The notes beneath the pieces are model-generated. The model saw only the letters and a list, made by a program, of their open reading frames with translations, had not been told where the DNA came from and ran no database searches. Shown in pieces: positions 10,535-22,620 of a stretch of DNA of 64,000 nt. The stretch is from Gigaspora rosea. Taxonomy: Eukaryota > Glomeromycota > Glomeromycetes > Diversisporales > Gigasporaceae. How positions within the stretch are numbered: the stretch's first letter is position 1; each line of letters starts with the position of its first letter. The translations under genes and the position numbers were made by a program. The stretch lies in assembly GCA_003550325.1 (NCBI GenBank), contig QKWP01000441.1, positions 131,575 to 195,574 of the forward strand, given 5' to 3'.

Positions 10535-11449
10535 ATGGATCAACAACAACAACCAGACCTCAATAACATTTTACTCGCCCTTCACCAAATTCAGCAAGAA
10601 AACCAGGCCCTACGTCAAGAATTGGACCAACTTCTGGCACAAGGAGGAGCCATGGACCAAAGAGAGCCCAAAGTTAGTCTTCCAGATAAGTTTGACGGAA
10701 CTAGAGCCAAGCTTAGAGGATTTTTAAACCAAGTGCGGCTTGTCATTCGTATGCAGCCCACCTGTTACCTAGATGATCGAACCAGGGTAGGGCTTTTGGA
10801 AAGTTTACTTTTGGATGCGGCACTAGCTTGGTTTGCCCCACTATTGGAAAGAGATTCCCTATTGCTTGGAAATTTTGATGAGTTAGTCCAAGAATTTGGG
10901 GACTTTGACAAGGAAAGAACTGCTGCCAACAAGATCAGGAAACTTACCCAAGGTTCATGGTCTGTGGCAAGTTACTCGTCAGAATTCCGGCAAGTCTCTG
11001 GTGACTTAGAGTGGGGAGAGGCGGCGCTCATTGACCAATTCAGGAATGGTCTTCGTGACGACGTAAAAGATCTTTTATTAACAATGGAAGACCCCACTTC
11101 CTTGAATGATGCCATCACCAAGGCCGTTCGATGTGACAATCGTTTATTTGAACGGAGGCAGGAACGCTGGCGTAGTGCTGGAGGAGTTCAAGCCCAACCT
11201 CAAGCCTAACCTCCCAAAACGGAATCATCTTCGACTGTGGAACCTATGCAAATTGATGTACTAAAATTTAAGCAACTATCTGGGGAGGAGAAAAGAAGAC
11301 GTCGTACACATAACTTATGCTTCTATTGTGGAGAAGCGGGTCACATCGTAAAAACATGCCCAAAGAAAATTAATAATCAAAATACGATCAATTCTGTGAT
11401 GACTATGCATGAAGGAAGTTTGGGAAAAGGGGATTTCCAGTCTCAGTAG
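10535..11449 (+). pseudogene. gag: Gag polyprotein with CCHC zinc knuckle (one internal stop)
   Basis: Gag forms the virus-like particle and packages the element RNA. Translation from the ATG at 10535 begins with a glutamine-rich N terminus. A retrotransposon-gag capsid domain follows, with the typical segments AALAWFAPLL and YSSEFRQV. An in-frame TAA at 11207-11209 interrupts a proline/glutamine-rich linker; the same frame then continues through a CX2CX4HX4C zinc knuckle (11318-11359, [14 protein letters not shown]) to a stop at 11447. The frame is also open for 18 nt upstream of 10535, but with no ATG. Pol lies in a different (-1) frame just after this stop, so either a programmed frameshift or a further mutation separates them; I see no classic slippery heptamer. 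The TAA could derive from CAA by a C-to-T change. Confidence 0.92.
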
Positions 11450-12153
11450 GAGGGTTGGGACTGGATCAAAATTATAAATTACCCCTTAGTACAACATCTC
11501 TTCATGCCTCATCAGATTCTTTTTCGTTCACTGTCATTTTACAGCTCCTTGATGGTCGTGTTTTCGATACTGAAGCTTTATTAGATTCTGGGGCTTCTGC
11601 TTGCTTCTTAGACTCCGCATTGGCCACACATGCACACATATCTACTATAGAATTAAACCTACCATTATCTGTGGAGGTTGTAGATGGTTGCGAAATTTCT
11701 TCTGGCCTTATTACCAGAAAAACGGAACCTCTAACCCTTATTTTTCAAAATCATACGGAATCATTACAATTTAATCTTATTTCTTCACTACAAAATCCAA
11801 TCATTTTGGGTTTGCTGTGGTTGATCGAGCACAACCCGGCTATTGATTGGAAATCTCGTAGCATTAGTTTTTTTAACCCTTTGTGTGTTCAGCACCACTT
11901 AGTGCACCAACCTTTAAAGGATAGAAGCAGGGATGCGGGTAACTGTACAAACATAGGGTATGAAAAGATTTTTTTGGCACGAGTCTTTCTCGCCACACCA
12001 TTAAAAGCCCCTGGCATAAGTAATCAGCAAGATCTCCTCCGTAAATATCATGATTTCCAGGATGTTTTCAACAAGAAGAACGCGGACAAATTACCTGAGC
12101 ATAGACCCTACGATTGCCCTATTGATCTGTTACCGGAATCACAACCGCCCTAG
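11443..12153 (+). pseudogene. pol: Pol, aspartic protease segment
   Basis: The protease matures the Gag-Pol polyprotein. The retropepsin active site appears as LLDSGASACF, with the catalytic Asp codon at 11584-11586. A second conserved block, NPIILGLLWL, lies near 11810. The linker towards reverse transcriptase contains the usual KYHDFQDVFNKKNADKLPEHRPYDCPIDL segment in shortened form. The frame ends at TAG 12151-12153, where related elements have Trp (PPWGPIY), so this looks like a TGG-to-TAG change. The start is given by the frame switch after Gag, not by an ATG. Confidence 0.9.
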
Positions 12154-13010
12154 GGGCCTATATACAGTTTGACTACAAAAGAATTAGAAGCTTTACGAGA
12201 ATATATAGAAGAACATTTGGATAAAGGGTTCATTTGACATTCCAGATCCCCCATTCTCTTTGTCAAGAAAAAGGATGGGTCCCTACGCCTATATGTGGAT
12301 TACAGGAAATTGAACCAAATCACAGTTAAAAATAGGTACCTCTTATCGCTCATCTCGGAATTGCTCGACCGACTTTCTTCGGTGCGCATGTTTACAAAGA
12401 TTGACCTCAGAGGAGCTTATAATTTGGTTCGCATATGCCCTGGAGATAAATGGAAAACGGCGTTCTGTACTCGGTATGGCCATTTCGAATATATGGTCAT
12501 GCCTTTCGGGCTTACCAACGCCCCTGCCGTTTTACAATACATGATGAATGATATTTTAGAGAGTTCCTTGATAAATCTGTTATTATATATCTGGATGATG
12601 TGTTAGTATACTCTACAAATCAAGAAGAGCACGACAAAAATGTTAGATTGGTTTTGCAACTTCTACGTCATCATGGTTTGTACGCAAAGCTGGAAAAGTG
12701 CGAATTTGACAAACAATGTGTAGAATTCTTAGGTTATATCATTTTGCCTTAGGAGGTTCAAATGGATAATAACAAGATGGAAAGTATAATGACCTGGTCT
12801 ATCCCAAGTTCGCTCAAGGAAGTGCAACGGTTCCTTGGCCTTGCCAATTATTACCGTCAATTCATTAAAAACTACTTCCAGATTGTTACTCCACTAACTA
12901 ACCTGACACGAAAGACCAAAACCCCTTTTCATTGGCCTGCTTCAGCCCAACAGGTGTTTGAGCTGCTTAAAACCATGTTCACAACTGCTCCCATACTTCG
13001 TCATGTGAAC
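12154..13010 (+). pseudogene. pol: Pol, reverse transcriptase segment
   Basis: It copies the element RNA into cDNA. The usual RT blocks are present: [47 protein letters not shown] and the catalytic YLDD (12588-12599). The thumb and connection segment with FLGLANYYRQFI follows. Lesions are a TGA at 12235-12237 (Arg in relatives), loss of one T in a T run near 12554-12557 that shifts the frame just before YLDD, and a TAG at 12750-12752. The catalytic aspartates are intact, but the protein could not be made from this copy. Confidence 0.93.
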
Positions 13011-13012
13011 AA

Positions 13013-13640
13013 TATATTTTGGAAACGGATGTGTCAGACTTCGCATTAGGGGCTATGCTTTCTCAACAGCAAGAGGATGGATATTTGCACCCTATTGCTT
13101 ATTACTCACGAAAGTTTTTACCCTCAGAAATTAACTATAACGTTCATGAAAAGGAACTCTTGGCAATCGTTGCAGCTCTGAAACAATGGAGACATTACTT
13201 GGAAGGAGCTCAGCATAAGATCATCATTTATTGTGATCATAAAAACCTACTCTATTATACATCAGCTCAGGCGCTCAATCGCAGGCAAACCCACTGGTCC
13301 CTCTTTTTGGCCGATTACGATTTCGAAATTGTCTATCGACCTGGAAGAGAACAAGGAATATCGGATGCGTTATCCAGAAAACCCGACCATCAGCCCCAAG
13401 ATAGATATGAAACTATGCAACAACAAACTGTTTTGCTTAAACCTGAGAAACTTCGATTGGGGGCGGCAACAGTGGCCCCGGTAGACTTTGCTTTAATGAA
13501 ACTAATCTGTGATCACTTAAAAACGGATCAGTTAGCGAAGAAAATAATTAAACATCTTTCTCACCCCTATAAAGCAGCCCCAAAAAGCCGCTCTGACCTT
13601 GACAAATTTTCGTTTGAGAATGGTCTTCTGTTCAGAAATG
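13013..13640 (+). pseudogene. pol: Pol, RNase H segment and linker
   Basis: RNase H removes the RNA strand and, in self-primed elements, is thought to cut the transcript to free the primer. The acidic residues are all visible: D in ETDVSDFALG (codon 13028), E in EKELLAIV, D in YCDHKNL and D in SDALSRKPD. A frame change relative to the RT segment occurs at about 13005-13018, within a shortened linker after ILRHV. Confidence 0.9.
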
Positions 13641-14536
13641 GGCTTTTATACGTACTGAAAACACCTGAAAAATTAGAAATTCTCCATACAAGGCATGACG
13701 GCAAATTAGCCAGACATTTTGGCATAGCTAAGACCACCGAGTTGGTCACTAGGGACTACTGGTGGCCCAAACTTCGCACTTTTGTAAAAAATTACATATT
13801 AACCTGTGACACCTGTGCTAGGTCGAAATCTTGACGACATCACTCCCTGGGATTGTTAGTTCCCCTACCTATTCTGCAACAGCAATGGCAGTCCATATCT
13901 ATAGACTTTATTACCGACCTTCCCTCTTCTTCTGGGTTTGACTCCATCCTTGTGGTGGTGGACCGGTTAACAAAAATGGCCCATTTTATTGCATGCAATA
14001 AGACAATTAATGCTGAACAAACAGCTAATCTTATTTTCCGGGAGGTGGTTCGCTTACATGGTGTACCTACAGAAATTATCTCTGATAGAGGCCCTCAATT
14101 CGCATCTAAATTCTGGAAGCAACTATTTAAGTTATTGGGTACTAAAGTTAATTTGTCATCGGCCTATCATCCTCAGACGGATGGCCAAAGCGAGCAAGTA
14201 AATCAGATTCTGGAGCAATATCTACGGTGTACCGTTAATTACTACCAAGATGACTGGACTACGCTATTACCTTTTGCTGAGTTCGCTTACAATAATTCCA
14301 AGCATTCATCAACAAAAACAACCCCATTTTTTGCCAATTACGGGTTCCACCCTCGCTTTGATGTTCAAGGACCAGTGTACGCTTCGGTTTCATCCGCTGA
14401 AACTAAAATCATAGATCTAAAACAAATACAAGAACAGTTAGTTGCTGAATTATGTGCCGCACAAGAACGTTACAAAAAACATGCCGATAGCCACCGACAG
14501 GAAGCCCCTTTGTATAAGATCAGAGACGCTGTATAG
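13641..14536 (+). pseudogene. pol: Pol, integrase zinc-binding and catalytic core
   Basis: Integrase inserts the cDNA. The HHCC zinc region spans about 13680-13834 (HDGKLARHFG through CDTCARSKS) and is interrupted by TGA 13832-13834. The DDE core is complete in one frame: D in IDFITDL (13904), D in SDRGPQFAS (14084) and E in GQSEQVNQ (14192). The core ends at TAG 14534-14536, where relatives have Trp (DKVWL), again consistent with TGG-to-TAG. Confidence 0.93.
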
Positions 14537-15001
14537 CTAATTAGACAGAACATACGCACCGAGCATCCTTCAGAGAAGTTAGACTACCGAAAGCTAGGCC
14601 CTTTTAAGATCACAGCACAAATAAGCCCAGTGGCGTTTCGCTTAATGTTACCCCTTCATTTAAAATCCACAATACTTTTCACGTCTTATTGTTGGAACCA
14701 TATCTGGCAAATACAATCTCTGGGAGATCTACAGCTCCACCACTACCTACAATTATTGATGCCGAAAAGGAGTATGAGGTCAAACAATTCCTCGATGCAA
14801 AGTTCATTTGGAATAGATTACATTACCTGGTGGATTGGGAAGGCTACGATACAAATGAACGATCGTGGGAGCTGGTAGCTGGTAGCTAATGTAAAAAATG
14901 CCCAAAGAGCTGTGAACGAATTTCACCGTCGTTACCCCAATAAACCCAAGCCTGGTTCAAGAAACAGACCGAAAAATACACGAAAAAAATTAGATCTTTG
15001 A
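14537..15001 (+). pseudogene. pol: Pol, integrase C-terminal GPY-like region and chromodomain
   Basis: The segment [12 protein letters not shown] is the usual linker after the integrase core. A frameshift near 14640 separates it from the chromodomain at about 14770-14886. The chromodomain is recognisable by [20 protein letters not shown] and ERSWELV. Chromodomains of this class steer integration to modified histones. A tandem 7-bp duplication GGTAGCT (14874-14887) shifts the frame and ends the domain early at 14887-14889. The alternative frame stays open to TGA 14999-15001, directly at the polypurine tract, which must be the original end of pol. Confidence 0.88.
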
Positions 15002-15012
15002 AGGGGAGATGG
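15001..15012 (+). other. Polypurine tract
   Basis: AAGGGGAGATGG lies immediately before the TGTAAC of the 3' LTR, where plus-strand synthesis would start. The last pol codons overlap it. Confidence 0.8.
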
Positions 15013-15475
15013 TGTAACGACCAACAACTAAGCCCCCGAAACTCAAATCGTGACCCAAGCCATGATCCACGGATCCGTGACCTCCAAGTCTTCGAAGTTC
15101 GAATTGTGACCCAAGCCCGTGACCGTGGACTCGTGACTCAGGGTCGTGACCGAGGACCCGTAACTCAAGGTCGAGAACCCAAGAACGAGACTCTCCCCGA
15201 CGCATGAAAGATGAAGTCATACGATAGTAATTATCATTAGTAGTAGTAATTATGTAGTCATAGTTGGTATTGTTGTAGTAACAGGCATAATGCATAAAAT
15301 ATGTAATTACAAATAGGTAAACGTTAGTAATTATTATAGTAATAGTCATAAAGAGAATCGAGTATAAAAGAGAGATACAAACCTTGACATATTACTCAGT
15401 CTGTTCAACACCATAATAAACTTTATCTTGTCTCGTAATCTATCTTGTACGTGTTGTCTAGTTCAAGTCTTGACA
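15013..15475 (+). repeat. 3' LTR (463 bp)
   Basis: It runs from TGTAACGACC to CTTGACA. It keeps the probable ancestral base at many CpG sites where the 5' LTR has TG or CA. The AGTCTGTTCAA copy complementary to the priming site is intact here. A short open stretch on the opposite strand and one on the plus strand are LTR shadows, not genes. Confidence 0.96.
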
Positions 15476-15510
15476 AACCCTCTTGTATAATATTATTTAT
15501 AGATGCTTCC

Positions 15511-16027
15511 ATATCTAGAATCTTTATAAAATTAATTAAAAATTTTTATAATACTACAATCTTAATTTATTTTAGATATAATTTTTTTTAGTTTATAAAT
15601 ATATTACTTTGGTAAAGTAGAATATTTTATACAATTTATATAATTTTTAATTTAGTTTTTACAAACTATATCATTATTATTTTCTTATTTTTTATTGTTA
15701 TATTTTTGAATTTTGTTTAGATTATATAGTGCACCTTTTTTTTTAAAATTCTTTATTTTTGTAAAATACCTTTTTGTTTATATAAATATAATTTAAATGC
15801 TTATTTTAGAGACTAGATAAAGACAATTAAAGAAATATTAGCAATCTTAATAGGCTAACAACTGCTATTCATAAGATAAAAGTAAAATTAGTCAAATAAA
15901 AAAACTTTTAAAAAAAGATAGTTGTTGTATAGAACTAATAGATACTTTGGTAACCATATAAGTCTTTATTTTGAAGTTGGAGAATCAGTAGTAGTACTAT
16001 ATTTTCAAAAATAAGTTATTCTTTTTG
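15511..16027. other. AT-rich stretch
   Basis: This is the flank of the M1 element. It is homopolymer-rich AT sequence without a supported feature. Confidence 0.4.
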
Positions 16028-16309
16028 AAGAGATGGCTAAAGCCAGGTGCATTTATATGTTTTTGATTATTTAATTAAAATTAGCTAAGGGTTAGTTAGA
16101 AATTAAGATTAGAACTTGGTTTATAAGTAAAATTGTCTTTCCAACATTTTTTATTAATGCTCCTAGACAGGTTTAGATACTTGTTTTTTGTATTTTTAGT
16201 ATTTTTTACTTTTTTTTTGTTTTTGTCTTATCAGACTAATCCATAAAGATCAAAATTTACGATTTGATTACCTTCTATTATATGAATGCACTTGGCTTTA
16301 GATAATCTC
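16028..16309 (+). mobile_element. hAT-like MITE family M2, copy b (282 bp, 8-bp TSD)
   Basis: The 8-bp repeat TCTTTTTG lies at 16020-16027 and 16310-16317. Inverted ends share GAGAT..CTAAAGCCA. The interior matches 6916-7208 (TTTTTATTAATG, then AGGTTTAGA). Confidence 0.75.
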
Positions 16310-16983
16310 TCTTTTTGGCCAAAAAGTTATAGAAATAGCTTATTTTTAAATTGATGAAGTTTTTGAAAAATTAAAATTTTACTAAAAAAAGTTGTTTAAA
16401 TACTACTAAATTTTAATTATAAGTATATTTTAATGTTTTGAATAACTTTACTTAATGATATTTTGATGTTTACTTAGTAAAATTTAGACTTTTATATATA
16501 ACAACTGCTAGCTATTTCTTTAAAAATTTTTAAAAAATAAAAAAGGTAGCTTCTTTTGGAGGTAGCTTATTTTTGGAAATATACAGTATTAGTATATGTG
16601 TACTCTGTAGTGGTACTTATCATATTCCATATATATAATAAAAACAAAATTGTTAAAGTTAAAAAAAAAAAAATTTAAATTTGCTACTTGGAAAATAACA
16701 AATTGACTATTTTACTAAATTGTTATACTTTAAAATAGAATTTTAAAAATTAATATATATTTTAACTATTTTTTATTTTTATTTAATTATAAAACTTTTA
16801 AAATTTATTATATTAAAACAACAATAATAACTTTAAAATTATCAAATAAATATAGAATTTTGTTTGTAAAATTGTAATAATTTAAGAGTAGAGAGCATAT
16901 AGACTTTAATATGATTCATCAGTATAATATACTGTAAGTTCTATAAAAAAAATAATGGAAAAACTATTTATATACTATGTACG
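16310..16983. other. AT-rich stretch
   Basis: The sequence is low complexity and AT-rich. I see no supported feature. Confidence 0.4.
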
Positions 16984-17090
16984 GGGTTGACAATAGAACT
17001 CAATAGAGCCCAATGGAGCTGCGAGGAGCTCTGAATGGAGCCAATGGATACTAGCTTTTTGAGCTCCATTGGCTCCATTGCCAACCCTGT
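16984..17090. repeat. Small foldback, CCAATGGAGC type
   Basis: GGGTTGACAATAGAACTC at the left pairs with GAGCTCCATTGGCTCC...GCCAACCC at the right, with transition-type mismatches. The words CCAATGGAGC recur several times inside. It is related to the diffuse repeat at 6515-6755. Confidence 0.55.
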
Positions 17091-17556
17091 CTAATAGACT
17101 ATATATATAAACGAGGTATCAATTAATTGATTTGCAAATTCTCATAATACTGTAGATCGAAATTTAAGATTATGGTAGGGATTAGCTTTGGAATTGAAAG
17201 AAGTTATAGTTTATGCTAAAATTTTGAAAAGAATTTTTTTTTATTAGAGCCCAAAGAGTGGTTTCATATGCAAAATCTTGAGTTATTATATATACCCGTG
17301 TTTTAATACACTAGTGTACAAAAATATAGTATTAAAAAGAATGTACCGAATACAGTCTGATAAAATCGGTTTAAATTAACCCAGTTTGGTTTAAATATTA
17401 ACCCGTTTTCAACTTACATGTAAATTTATTTCGGTTTCGAATTTACGACCGGTTCCGACCTCAAATAATAAAAAGGCACTTTCAAAAACTTATATAAATA
17501 AATATATTTAAAACAATAAAATAAATATTATTAAATAATAAGCAAAAATATTATTA

Positions 17557-17799
17557 GGATTAATTTATATGTAGCCATGGCAACATGTAGCCGTATTTAA
17601 TAATTCTATAATAAATCAAAAATTTACTAGGGTAACCCCTGTCGTGTTACTAAAAAAAATGCTCCTCTCGCGATTTTACTATAACTCCGACCCTAACACT
17701 AAAGCTAACCCAAACTCTAATCCTAACAAATTATTTTAATAGTATAGCTAGCTAAAAAATTAGTTTAATAATACGGCTACAAATAAATTAAGTCTTATT
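17557..17799. repeat. Candidate MITE with TAATTTAT(A/T)TGTAGCC ends
   Basis: AGGATTAATTTATATGTAGC at the left is inverted relative to the complement of AGACTTAATTTATTTGTAGC at the right. The interior has CCGACCCTAACACTAAAGC, the telomere-like type of patch seen in other MITEs here. I see no clear target duplication. Confidence 0.5.
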
Positions 17800-19270
17800 C
17801 TTATTATTATTAAAATTCTACTACATATATTATAACAATACCATATATAAACCTGCAAATACATTTTAACAAGGGTAATTTAATAAATATGTTTTTTTTT
17901 TTTTTAAATAACGTTTTTAAATTATAAAATATCTTTTTTTAATTTATAAAACATAGTTTAGTAATTTATTTTTTGTAAAAATATTTTATAAAACTATCTA
18001 CTAATATTAAATACTAATAAATATATAAATAAATATATATATATATACTATATATCAGATATATAATAATAATATATATATATATAATAAAATATATACA
18101 ATATATATATATCGGGATATTTTAAATAATTTTTTGACTAGAAATTTAAAGTTTATAAGCTAATACAGGTAAAGTTTAATTAGAAATTTGCCGACACATA
18201 TAGTAAGTAGAGAATATTATAGATAATATATACATGTAAAATTATTATAATAAATACCTTTGCATATAAAATATATATTATATAATATAAAAAAGCCTAA
18301 TCTTCAAAATATTTTTTATATTGTTTAAATACGTGGCAATTGTTCTTTGTAGGTCCCCCAGGTATCTTAGATTTAAATAGATATTCTACATGTGAGTATT
18401 TATGTAAGGTCTCAGCATTAATACATTATCATGTAAAGTAACCTATTTAATCCAAAAATTATTTATTTATTGTTCACATGGTGATAAAAAGATAATAGTG
18501 AATATTTGTGATAATCCGCGCTTCATCTCTTTAATTTTGAGAATGGAATTTTGCATTGACACATGTAATCGATCATATAAATTATTTTATTACAAATTTT
18601 ATAGTTTCTTTCAAGTCTTTTTTAGTGTTTTTAATGACACAGAAAAGGCATATATGATAAATTACACAATATCTAATGACTTATCTGCATGCAAGTTCCG
18701 GAATCAATTTTCAAAGAACCGATGCTGTGCGATGATATGAAGTATACCCCCTTTTACAAGATTATATTTTCAAGTAAATGTGAGTAAAAATCTTTTAATG
18801 TTTCAAGATAATCTTTATATAGATAAACTATTTTTACATAGGGAGTTTTAACTAGCTTAATAAGGTAATACATGAGAGAAAAGACGCACACGAATTGGTT
18901 AAACGATTGCGTGGGAGCTATGCTATGCGAAATGTTGTGTTTATTTGAATATCTAAAGAAACGAATGAATTTTAAAAAGACTCCGGTGAGAATGAGAATC
19001 TTTGAGACACGAAGTAGTCATTGTAGTTGGACTTTAGACTCGGTGCATAGAATCATAAGAACAAAGACAGTCCAAAGACGGTACAAAGACAATTTCATAA
19101 ATATAGTAAAACGCCCTTTTCCCATTTGGAATACAGAATCGTAACAGGCTTTATGATATCAGATAATGCAATTAAGCCAACGATTGTATGCAAAAAGAGA
19201 ATTGACGCGTCTCAATAACAATGAAAGAAAGAAAAACTTAAAAGTACTTGATTTTTTTGTTTAGACTAGT

Positions 19271-19371
19271 TTATTGTAATATTATTGTAATATTATTGTA
19301 ATTTTATTGTAATATTATTTTTTATTGTAATATTATTGTAATATCATTTGTAATATCATTTGTAATATCAC
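19271..19371. repeat. Short tandem repeat, TATTGTAATAT-type unit
   Basis: About nine imperfect units of 11-13 bp occur, drifting to ATTTGTAATATC at the right end. It is a simple minisatellite. Confidence 0.8.
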
Positions 19372-22300
19372 ACTAATGATTTATTATATTATTGCAACAT
19401 GTCAGCTTTTTTTGGTGGTTAATTGTCGGCTAGCTCATTTTGGTAGTAAGCCAAGATAAAATCTATTGTGATGATTGAATGAACGCGGTTTAAAGGAAGG
19501 AATTCCATTGTCTCTTATCAATGTAGACTATTTTAAATTATGCAAAAAGATAAAAGATATGGGCAATATGGTTTGTCCGATTGATCGTTAATAAAAAAAA
19601 ATTGGCGTTTTTTTTCTGTCTGAGAATTCTGTTTTGTGAGACGCGTGAAAAAAAAAGCGGCATTGGAACATTTTTTTTTATGTAATCACATCTAATTATT
19701 AATTCCTGGCATATATACATAGAAATATATCACATCAAAGAGGGATGATTGAAAGGCTGAAACTTAGGACCCTGCTTTTTTTTTTTGACAAAGTTTTTAT
19801 AAGTTTAAAAAAAGCAGTCATTTTTGGGGATCTTAAGTATTTAAATATTATGAAATATTAAGTAAAAAATATGCAATTTAACATAATATTCAATACAATA
19901 TTATATAAAAGATTATGTCATTTTTTAAAAGTCGTTTACTAAGTTACATATACTAATTCGATGCTAGGCTTCAACTTTTTTTTATATAATTGAAACATAT
20001 ATAGTAAATACTGTATATATAAAATAATATGAATTTTTAAAATGCATCAACTTTTATAAAAATAATACTTGCTAAATATATAGAGCCTTGTTGCTTTATA
20101 AAGTTACCAATTAGTTTTTTTTTAAAAAAAAATTGTCTATATAAAAAGTCATGATTTAAAAAAATTAAAGAAAGCTAAATCATTGTCTAGTAAGCACAAT
20201 ATAATTCATAAAATACAGTAGTTTTCATCCCGTGTTTGTCTCGGGCAAGAATGGTAAAGTATCTAGTTACACAAATATTTTTAGAAAAGGCAAATAAAAA
20301 ACTTTTTTCTTTTTTTTTTTTTTTTTATTTTGGGCGATTTAGCCCTTAACATCATAATTGCATATAATTATGTACCTAAACAGTATATGCAAAACATTTC
20401 ACGACATATTACATTATGCATATTCGTTCAAAAATCTACATTGACCTGTTTACAAACCTGTTTGCTTGCTTATTCCCATTGTTCTTTTGTCGAAAATCTT
20501 TATTACGTGTTTGTTGATGTCAACTAGGCAAAATGATACCACATTCAAAAAAGATTTCATTGAAATGCACTTGAATAATTTTATTTATTGTTCATAAAAT
20601 TAAAAATAACAAAGAATTATTATGTCAGACTGATACAGGTTTTTAGGAACGTCATAACCCCGGATTTCTTTTTTTTTTTTTTTTTTTTTTACAATTATGT
20701 ATTTATCAGTAAGTCTATTTACTAATAAATCTCTAATAAATCTGTTTAATTCCATAATAATGCGTTCTGATATCAGAGTAACAAAACATCTAGTATCACT
20801 TCTTTTTATCCTAAAAAATATAGCAGAATTATAGATTATGCGAGAATAAGATCTATTATATTGGTTCTATTGATACTTTTTGAAAGTAGAAATCCTTGAC
20901 GATTAAAAAAAAAAAACGAATCAACAAAAATGTTTCTTGTATAAAAATCAAACATTGAAAATTAACATTAAAACAAGAATATAATCACGTGGACTATTTC
21001 CTTTGAAAGTCTTCGTTTTTAGTTAATGTACTAACATTGTTTTGAAATAGTTGAATTGGTTTAATGCGAATACAGATGCACAGGATGCGAAATATGATGC
21101 CTGATTTGTATTATATCATTGTTATCCGTGCATCTGCACTCGTATGTACACTACTTATTTATTATAACCATTTCGAGACAGCGATAGAACATCAGTATGA
21201 AATTGTGTAAAATTATTTCGCTTGTACAAAATGACGAAGACATCAAAGTTACGCCTTCGATATTGCTCCTATAGACCGAATGAAGGCGTTAAAGGTGTAC
21301 AAGATTAATAAAATAATAATGTTCTTTAATAAATCTTTTCTTTAAATAATTCGAGAATTTTGATCAATATATCGAAGCTGACTGCGGTCATTGAAGATAA
21401 ACCAGAATTGCAGAATTGAGATATAAAAGAAAGAAGAAGCTTACTAATAACTCGACTATAATTCATAAACAAACGAGTTTTATTGTATTAACCTACTGAA
21501 TAAGAAATTCGTCTACTACAAGAGATAAATTACAAGTAATTTTGTTAGATCTAGGTTTAAATTTATATTGTAAAAATATTATTTTAATCGTTATAGTATA
21601 GTCACAAAAAAAAAAAAAATAAAAAACTTATACACATATATACCGTGAACCCTTCTAATGACTATTATAAATGCTAAATGCACAACTTTATAGAACACTT
21701 AAAAATACTTTACCTTTCATAAATGTATTACTCTTCTAATATAGTTTTTTTTTGTCTTAAAGAGGATTATATTTTAGCTATACAGTCATCTTTATAAATA
21801 ACCGAGATAAAACTCGTTATATGGGCCTTTTGCAATATAGAAGATTCGAATACTGATCAATTTGATTAATTAAAGATATCGTAACCCTTGCCAAAATTGC
21901 AAAAACCATTTCTTGATTTTGGACCCTTCATACTGCAAAAATCACGTAAAGTTTCTGCAGTGCATTGATTCAAAGATCAGGAATCAGCACAATTTATAAA
22001 ATACCCAAGGCATTGTACAATTGTAAAGAAAGGCAACTTACATTTATGATAGGCGTTTTAGAATGTTAAAATAAACCATTATTGTTCAATGGAAATCCCG
22101 CAGGTTGCACTCTGTATTTACTAAAATGGCGGTTTTTTAATCAATACATTAGAGTACTGTTGTTGACTGGATGCCTCTGGAACCTCACTGGAACTCCACT
22201 GAAAGAAATATTATGGAACTTTTACTTTTGCAATTTCTCATTGGAAAATTAAAAATTCCCACTGGAAGCAAAATTTAACAACACTGCATAAGAGTATGTT

Positions 22301-22620
22301 GCTTAAAACTCGCTTATACGTATATATGAGACCAATGATATTTAAATTTTACAGTCGTTATATCTACAGTTCTTTATAAAAATGTTATTTGTATAGTATC
22401 GACTGTATATATACGGTATTTATAATTTTATATTGTTTTTGCTTTTCTTCTATTTATATAAAATTTATAAATTTATGTGTATATATTGTTAATTTATATA
22501 TTATATAAAAAAAAATTATCTATTGAGAATATTTAAAAAAAATATTTTTTTCACGCCTTGAATCAAATTTGTGCATTGAAAAACTTTTCATGGCTAAGTT
22601 CAGGATGGCGTTCGGTACTG

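Larger units (their letters stand above)
9877..15475 (+). mobile_element. Ty3-type LTR retrotransposon, Tf1/sushi-like chromovirus (degraded)
   Basis: This is a complete element: 5' LTR 9877-10338, internal gag and pol, and 3' LTR 15013-15475. The 5-bp target duplication AACCC lies at 9872-9876 and 15476-15480. The domain order is Gag, zinc knuckle, protease, reverse transcriptase, RNase H, integrase and chromodomain, which is the Ty3/chromovirus order. A self-priming site replaces a tRNA primer site. The polypurine tract GGGGAGATGG abuts the 3' LTR. Several stops and frameshifts make this copy non-autonomous. Its GC content is clearly above that of the surrounding DNA. Confidence 0.97.
9379..15510 (+). 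mobile_element. MITE family M1, copy c, split by the LTR retrotransposon
   Basis: The left part (9379-9876) begins GGGGGCATCTATAAATAAT. The right part (15476-15510) ends with the complement of GGAAGCATCTATAAATAAT. ATA flanks both outer ends. Removing the retrotransposon and one AACCC restores a typical ~510-bp M1 element, so the MITE was there first. Confidence 0.8.

Noticed and set aside
18872..19144. 90-codon frame with mixed composition
   Set aside because: It looks less random than its neighbours but shows no domain, no clear promoter and no repeat or homologue I recognise; left unannotated.
21260..21290. Short inverted repeat ACGCCTTCG...GAAGGCGT
   Set aside because: Only about 9 bp with no flanking symmetry; within chance expectation.
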